Source of the DNA: Peribacillus faecalis | Lineage (GTDB): Bacteria > Bacillota > Bacilli > Bacillales > DSM-1321 | Direction: 5' to 3' | DNA: 64,000 bases | NCBI RefSeq assembly: GCF_014712675.1 | Contig: NZ_JACXSI010000045.1 | Coordinates: 62,001-126,000, forward strand | Shown here: positions 60,306 through 64,000 of the stretch, in pieces | Layout of the letters: each line of letters starts with the position of its first letter | How positions within the stretch are numbered: the first letter of the stretch is position 1 | Notes under the pieces: generated by a model | What the model was told of the DNA's origin: nothing | Databases searched by the model: none | Seen by the model: only the letters and a program-made list of their open reading frames with translations | Program-made: the position numbers and the translations under genes

Positions 60306-60728
60306 TTATGCCATTTTAGAGAATCCTTGCTCAATGTTAGCAACGATTTCTTCGACTGTGTGATCTTCAATTTCTTCACGAGGGATGAAGTGGATGCACT
60401 CTTTCCCTTTAAATAATGCCATTGATGGTGAAGAAGGCGCAAAGTCTTGCAAATAGCTTCTCATTGTCGCAGTCGCTTCTTTATCTTGTCCTGCAAAAAC
60501 CGTTACAGCTTTCACATCCGCTTTTGCAGCAGCAGAAGTCGCCGCCGGACGAGCTAGGCCAGCCGCACAACCGCATACAGAATTGATGACAACGAATGTG
60601 TAACCTTCTGCGTTTTCCATATAGTTTTCTACTTCTTCGCCAGTAGTCAATTCAGCGAAACCGGCATTCGTTAATTCTTGTCTCATTGGCATAGCCACTT
60701 GTCTCATGTATTCTTCATATGCGTTCAT
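60306..60728 (-). CDS. brxA: Bacilliredoxin BrxA (YphP family)
   Basis: The 140-residue thioredoxin-fold protein has the unusual CGC motif (VINSVCGCAAGLARPAA). It removes bacillithiol from S-bacillithiolated proteins. Family features include the C-terminal RHxIEG-type helix, here HFIPREEIEDHTVEEI. ATG at 60728 follows TTGGAGTG. The presence of BrxA implies that the organism makes bacillithiol, in line with a Bacillaceae host. It shares an operon with yfmR and ypiP. Confidence 0.94.
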   Translation of the reverse strand: MNAYEEYMRQVAMPMRQELTNAGFAELTTGEEVENYMENAEGYTFVVINSVCGCAAGLARPAATSAAAKADVKAVTVFAGQDKEATATMRSYLQDFAPSSPSMALFKGKECIHFIPREEIEDHTVEEIVANIEQGFSKMA

Positions 60729-60748
60729 AATTTTTTTCACTCCAATTT

Positions 60749-62632
60749 TTATTGTTCGGCCACTATTTCAGAAAGATATTCCCAGCGCTCCATTAAGTGC
60801 TCCAACTTTTCGTTCATAGCTGTTTGCTCTTCCATAAGCGCCTGGCCTTTTGTAAAATCACTGCCGATTTTCTCAAGCTCTTCATCAATTTGCTTTAAGC
60901 GTTCTTCCGCTTTTTCGATGTCTGATTCGATTGTTTCCCATTCACGCTTCTCATTATACGACAGACGACGTTTCTTTTCCTTTTCCTGAACCGGTGCCGC
61001 TGCTTTTCCGACAACCATTTTTGGCGTACTCTCCTGCTCCTGTACCTCTAAGAAGTCACTGTAAGAACCGTAATACGATTCAATGACACCGTTTCCTTTA
61101 AAGTTAAGAAGCTCTGTCGCGACTTTATCAAGGAAATAACGGTCATGTGATACAGTAACAACAACGCCGGAGAAGCTTTCCAAGAAATCTTCAAGTACCG
61201 TCAACGTTTGCGTATCCAAATCGTTTGTCGGCTCATCCAGCAACAACACATTCGGCGAGGACATTAAAATACGAAGCAAATACAGACGTCGTCTTTCTCC
61301 GCCCGACAGCTTGTATATCGGTGTACCATGCGTATGCATCGGGAACAAAAATTTCTCAAGCATTTGAGATGCGGAAATGTAACTTCCGTCTTTTAATTGA
61401 ATTGCTTCAGCTTCTTCACGGATGTATTCAATCATGCGCAGCTTTTCATTCATATCTTCATTTTCCTGCGTATAGAAACCGATCTTTACAGTCGTTCCCC
61501 GATCAAGCTCGCCGCTGTCAACGTTTTCTCTCGCAGCCAAAATACGAAGCAATGTAGACTTCCCTGTTCCGTTATTGCCGACGATGCCGATGCGGTCACC
61601 GCGCTTAAACAATCTTGAAAAATCACGAAGAATGACTTTATCTCCGTAGAATTTAGAGATTTCTTTACACTCGATTACTTTTCTTCCAAGACGGGAACCA
61701 GCTAAATCCATCTCAACATTTTCTTTATTATTATTTTTGCCTACTTCGCCCTCAAGCTGCTCGAAACGCTGAATACGCGCCTTTTGCTTAGTTGTGCGGG
61801 CTTTAGCGCCTTTACGCATCCAAGCTAATTCGTTCTTGAACAAACTTTGCTTCTTCGCCATTGTTGTTACTTCATTTTCTTCTCGAATCGATTTTCCTTC
61901 GATGAAATTCTCATAATTTCCTTGGTACTCATATAAGGAACCTTGGTCGAGCTCCCAAATTTTTGTTGATATGTTGTCCAGGAAGTAACGGTCATGGGTT
62001 ACGAAAAGTACTGCATACGGGTATTTATTAATATATTCCTCAAGCCACTTTATACTGCTTGCGTCCAAATGGTTGGTCGGCTCATCCAAAATCAGCAAAT
62101 CCGATTGTTCAATAAGAGCTTTTGCCAAGGCAGCACGCTTTTTCTGTCCCCCGGAAAGCTGGCCAAGCACTGCATTTGTGTCCGGCAAGTTCAGTTTATT
62201 CAAAATCACTTTCGCTTCAGCATTGCGGTCCCAGCCGTTTTCTTCATCCATTCTTTGCTGAAGTTTCAGCACTTTATCTTGGAATGCGGCATTTTCAGGC
62301 TGCTCCTGTAGCTGCTTCAGAGCGTGTTCATATTCTCGTATTAAAGAAAATAACGGCGTTTCACTGGCAAACAAGTAATCCATAACCGTCACATTCTCAT
62401 CATATTCCGGATCTTGCGCCAAGTATGAAATACTGTAATCTTTCGGATGGTCAATTGTTCCTTGATCACAATCTTCAAGGCCGGCAATCAGCTTCATCAA
62501 TGTTGATTTTCCACAGCCGTTTACACCGATGATTCCGATTCGATCTCCCTCTGTAATGGAAAAAGAAATTTGGCGCCAAAGCGTTTTTTCTGCCATTTCC
62601 TTAGTCACATTTTCTGCTGTAAGTATTTTCAT
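60749..62632 (-). CDS. yfmR: ABC-F family ATPase (YfmR/Uup-like)
   Basis: The 627-residue soluble protein has two ABC domains: Walker A GVNGCGKST at about 38 and GNNGTGKST at about 350. Signatures are LSGGQKKRAAL and LSGGERRRLYL; Walker B is LLILDEPTNHL and LLLDEPTNDL. The interdomain P-site tRNA-interaction linker is rich in Lys/Arg (ARTTKQKARIQRF). A C-terminal coiled coil of Uup type follows (about 550-625). It acts on the ribosome and helps to relieve stalling. The long coiled tail and size match YfmR. It starts five bases after degV. Confidence 0.9.
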   Translation of the reverse strand: MKILTAENVTKEMAEKTLWRQISFSITEGDRIGIIGVNGCGKSTLMKLIAGLEDCDQGTIDHPKDYSISYLAQDPEYDENVTVMDYLFASETPLFSLIREYEHALKQLQEQPENAAFQDKVLKLQQRMDEENGWDRNAEAKVILNKLNLPDTNAVLGQLSGGQKKRAALAKALIEQSDLLILDEPTNHLDASSIKWLEEYINKYPYAVLFVTHDRYFLDNISTKIWELDQGSLYEYQGNYENFIEGKSIREENEVTTMAKKQSLFKNELAWMRKGAKARTTKQKARIQRFEQLEGEVGKNNNKENVEMDLAGSRLGRKVIECKEISKFYGDKVILRDFSRLFKRGDRIGIVGNNGTGKSTLLRILAARENVDSGELDRGTTVKIGFYTQENEDMNEKLRMIEYIREEAEAIQLKDGSYISASQMLEKFLFPMHTHGTPIYKLSGGERRRLYLLRILMSSPNVLLLDEPTNDLDTQTLTVLEDFLESFSGVVVTVSHDRYFLDKVATELLNFKGNGVIESYYGSYSDFLEVQEQESTPKMVVGKAAAPVQEKEKKRRLSYNEKREWETIESDIEKAEERLKQIDEELEKIGSDFTKGQALMEEQTAMNEKLEHLMERWEYLSEIVAEQ

Positions 62633-62637
62633 TGTAA

Positions 62638-63492
62638 TTATATCTTCTCCTTAAACCAACTGATTCCTAATGTATTGCCGCCGACATGAACGCCGATTGC
62701 CGTCCCTAACGGATACACATGCAAGCGCAAATCCGGGTAGAGCTGTTCAATCTTTTCAATCCACTTATCGGCCTGCGTCCTGAATCGGCCATATAAAATC
62801 ATGCAATCAGAAATATTATAGTTCTCAACCGCGACCTTTAATTTTGCAAAAATGACTTTTTCAGCATGCAGATCATTCCTTGCAATATCGGGGATTTCCA
62901 GCTTCCCCTTTACGACCGCGATAATTGGTTTGATTTTCAAAAAACTGCCTATATAGTATTTAACGGAGCTTAATCTCCCGCTCTTATGAAGCTGTTCGAG
63001 ACTGCCAATCAGCACGTATGCCTCGTTGCTGTCCCGATAGATAGCTGCCTGCTCCAGTATTTCATCATGGTTGCGGCCGCTTTCATATAAAGTCATTGCC
63101 TTTTTCATTATATATGTCAACGGATAAGACAACAACATTGTATCAAAAGTATGTACAGGGATTTTGACTAATTGCGACGCCTGCTTGCTCGATGAAACGG
63201 TTCCACTCAATTGCTCAGAAACTAAGAAGGCATAAATACGCTCATAGCCCTCGCTCTCAAGCTTCTCATACAGTTGCTTAAACTGTCCGACTGACGGCTG
63301 AGACGTCGTGACAACAGCGCCGCGTTCGCTCATTGCCTGAAACATTTCTTCATTGGTAATATCGACGCCATCCGAGTAACTTTTTCCTTCCATATGGAGT
63401 TGGATTGGCACAATATAGATATGTTCATTTTGCTGTAATTCTACATCTAAAACACCTGTGCTATCTGTTACCCACGCTACTTTCTCTCGCAT
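62638..63492 (-). CDS. DegV family fatty-acid-binding protein
   Basis: The 284-residue protein has the DegV start VAWVTDSTGVLDVEL, the VVTTSQPSVGQFKQLYEKL motif and SEQLSGTVSSSKQA. FLKIKPIIAVVKGKLE and a C-terminal GTAIGVHVGGNTLGISW follow. DegV/FakB proteins bind a fatty acid and present it to a kinase. No FakA gene is seen nearby. It is the first gene of the degV-yfmR-brxA-ypiP run. Confidence 0.92.
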   Translation of the reverse strand: MREKVAWVTDSTGVLDVELQQNEHIYIVPIQLHMEGKSYSDGVDITNEEMFQAMSERGAVVTTSQPSVGQFKQLYEKLESEGYERIYAFLVSEQLSGTVSSSKQASQLVKIPVHTFDTMLLSYPLTYIMKKAMTLYESGRNHDEILEQAAIYRDSNEAYVLIGSLEQLHKSGRLSSVKYYIGSFLKIKPIIAVVKGKLEIPDIARNDLHAEKVIFAKLKVAVENYNISDCMILYGRFRTQADKWIEKIEQLYPDLRLHVYPLGTAIGVHVGGNTLGISWFKEKI

Positions 63493-63669
63493 AAATTATT
63501 TCACTCCGTTCGAAAATAATTTCTTTGATGCGGCCGAATGTCAGGCAAAGCTAGCAGGTAACTGCACACCATTTTCCTTTATTAATACTACATTATTACT
63601 GCACGCCACGTTTATGTATTTGAATTGTATTATAAATCTTTTTTTATCACAATTAATATTCGTTGAAAA

Positions 63670-63904
63670 AGAAAAACCGTTACCGATCCTTTTCATTCTT
63701 GATTCCATTCCATTGATTTCACTTCAATGAAAAGGAGCTATGCGGCAGTATTAAGACTAAGAAAACCGGTTATGGTTTCTTGGGTGAGGCAGCAAGTAAT
63801 GAACATCGGCTAAAACCGTCACGTCGTGTGACAACGCCGATATGACCTACTTCCTGTAGGCCTCCGAGCATGGCAGGTATATGGTTAGACAGCTATCCAA
63901 GTTC
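63670..63904 (+). repeat. Modular hairpin repeat element, copy 10
   Basis: The copy starts AGAAAAACCGTTACCGATCC, with CCTTTTCATT/AATGAAAAGG, GGAGCTATGCGGC, and AGAAAACCGGTTATGGTTTCTTG. The CATCGGC arm with GTCAC-GTCGT-GTGAC, CCTAC-TTCCT-GTAGG, GAGCATGGC and GGTTAGACAGCTATCC follow. From CAGCAAGTAATG to GCATGGCAGGT it is identical to copy 6. The end of the first closing arm has changed (GCTATGC facing GCATGGC). No terminal direct repeat is visible. Confidence 0.87.
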
Positions 63905-63935
63905 AAAAATTTACGTCAATCGACAAATTGCGGGT

Positions 63936-63948
63936 GGTGACAGGCACC
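63936..63948 (+). repeat. Small palindromic dispersed repeat, second copy
   Basis: GGTGACAGGCACC, identical to 53769-53781, lies just after repeat copy 10 and is preceded by CGGGT. Confidence 0.55.
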
Positions 63949-63964
63949 GAAAAAATGAACAAAA

Positions 63965-63993
63965 AAAAAACATGAGCATAACCCATGTTTTTT
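63965..63993 (-). terminator. Terminator of a gene entering from the right
   Basis: AAACATG pairs with CATGTTT, with a long T-run on the minus strand. It should end a minus-strand gene whose stop is at or just beyond the window edge. Confidence 0.75.
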
Positions 63994-64000
63994 GTTAAAG

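Noticed and set aside
2335-63904. CRISPR array or integron attC cassettes
   Set aside because: Copies are dispersed singly between unrelated genes rather than in regularly spaced arrays, and there are no cas or integrase genes.

Overview
The window looks like the chromosome of a low-to-mid GC, endospore-forming member of the Bacillales (Bacillaceae or Planococcaceae). The support is Gram-positive lipoproteins with Bacillus-type Shine-Dalgarno sites, a YjcZ-type sporulation peptide, an Hsp20-like (possibly spore) protein, and two long blocks whose gene order I recall from Bacillus subtilis. About three quarters of the genes lie on the minus strand. No rRNA, tRNA, CRISPR array, prophage or transposase gene was seen.

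Layout. 1-6.5 kb: end of dapF, a beta-carbonic anhydrase, a scramblase/tubby-like membrane protein, DUF4870, a MATE exporter, an SDR with an altered active site and an Hsp20-like protein. 6.9-10.6 kb: an envelope-sensing operon (beta-propeller lipoprotein, OmpR-type regulator, sensor kinase, FixH/YtkA-like lipoprotein). 10.7-13.8 kb: a zinc-ribbon protein, a CobW GTPase, an AlbA_2 protein and an AAA ATPase. 14.3-20.7 kb: the yod block (ctpA, yodJ, deoD, yozD, yodN, then an Ntn amide hydrolase and yozE). 20.8-36.6 kb: an accessory island between yozE and yokU. It holds a two-gene exopolysaccharide module, a sulfide/persulfide cluster like yrkEFHIJ with several CstR/CsoR-like operators, a broken ADP-ribosylglycohydrolase, and an operon for a 1196-residue four-module AAA+ protein with two membrane partners. 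36.7-44.7 kb: the lysine 2,3-aminomutase/beta-lysine cluster (yodT-S-R-Q, ablB, a sigma-54 activator, kamA, yokU) with a near-perfect sigma-54 promoter before kamA. 44.9-63.5 kb: pepE, yjcZ, a PTS IIA, msrB-msrA, ypmS-ypmR-ypmQ, tatC and tatA, ilvA, plsC, an XRE/DUF3169 pair, dfrA-thyA, ypjP, ypiP-brxA, a YfmR-like ABC-F protein and degV.

The most unusual signal lies between the genes. At least nine loci carry one family of modular, hairpin-rich intergenic elements of about 210-430 bp, and a tenth carries a solo terminal hairpin. Each starts with a terminator-like hairpin built on ACCG/CGGT, continues with a longer hairpin CCTTTTT/AAAAAGG, and is closed by a distant GCCATGC/GCATGGC pairing followed by a GGTTAGACAG tail. 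Different copies carry different internal modules, and the stems change by compensating pairs, so base pairing is under selection. Some copies are flanked by direct repeats of the first hairpin, one is tandemly duplicated, and two copies 43 kb apart are identical over about 88 bp. Nine of ten loci point in the plus direction, against the prevailing gene direction. I see no encoded mobilising enzyme. The family behaves like a non-autonomous mobile structured element or an RNA-acting repeat, and I do not recognise it.
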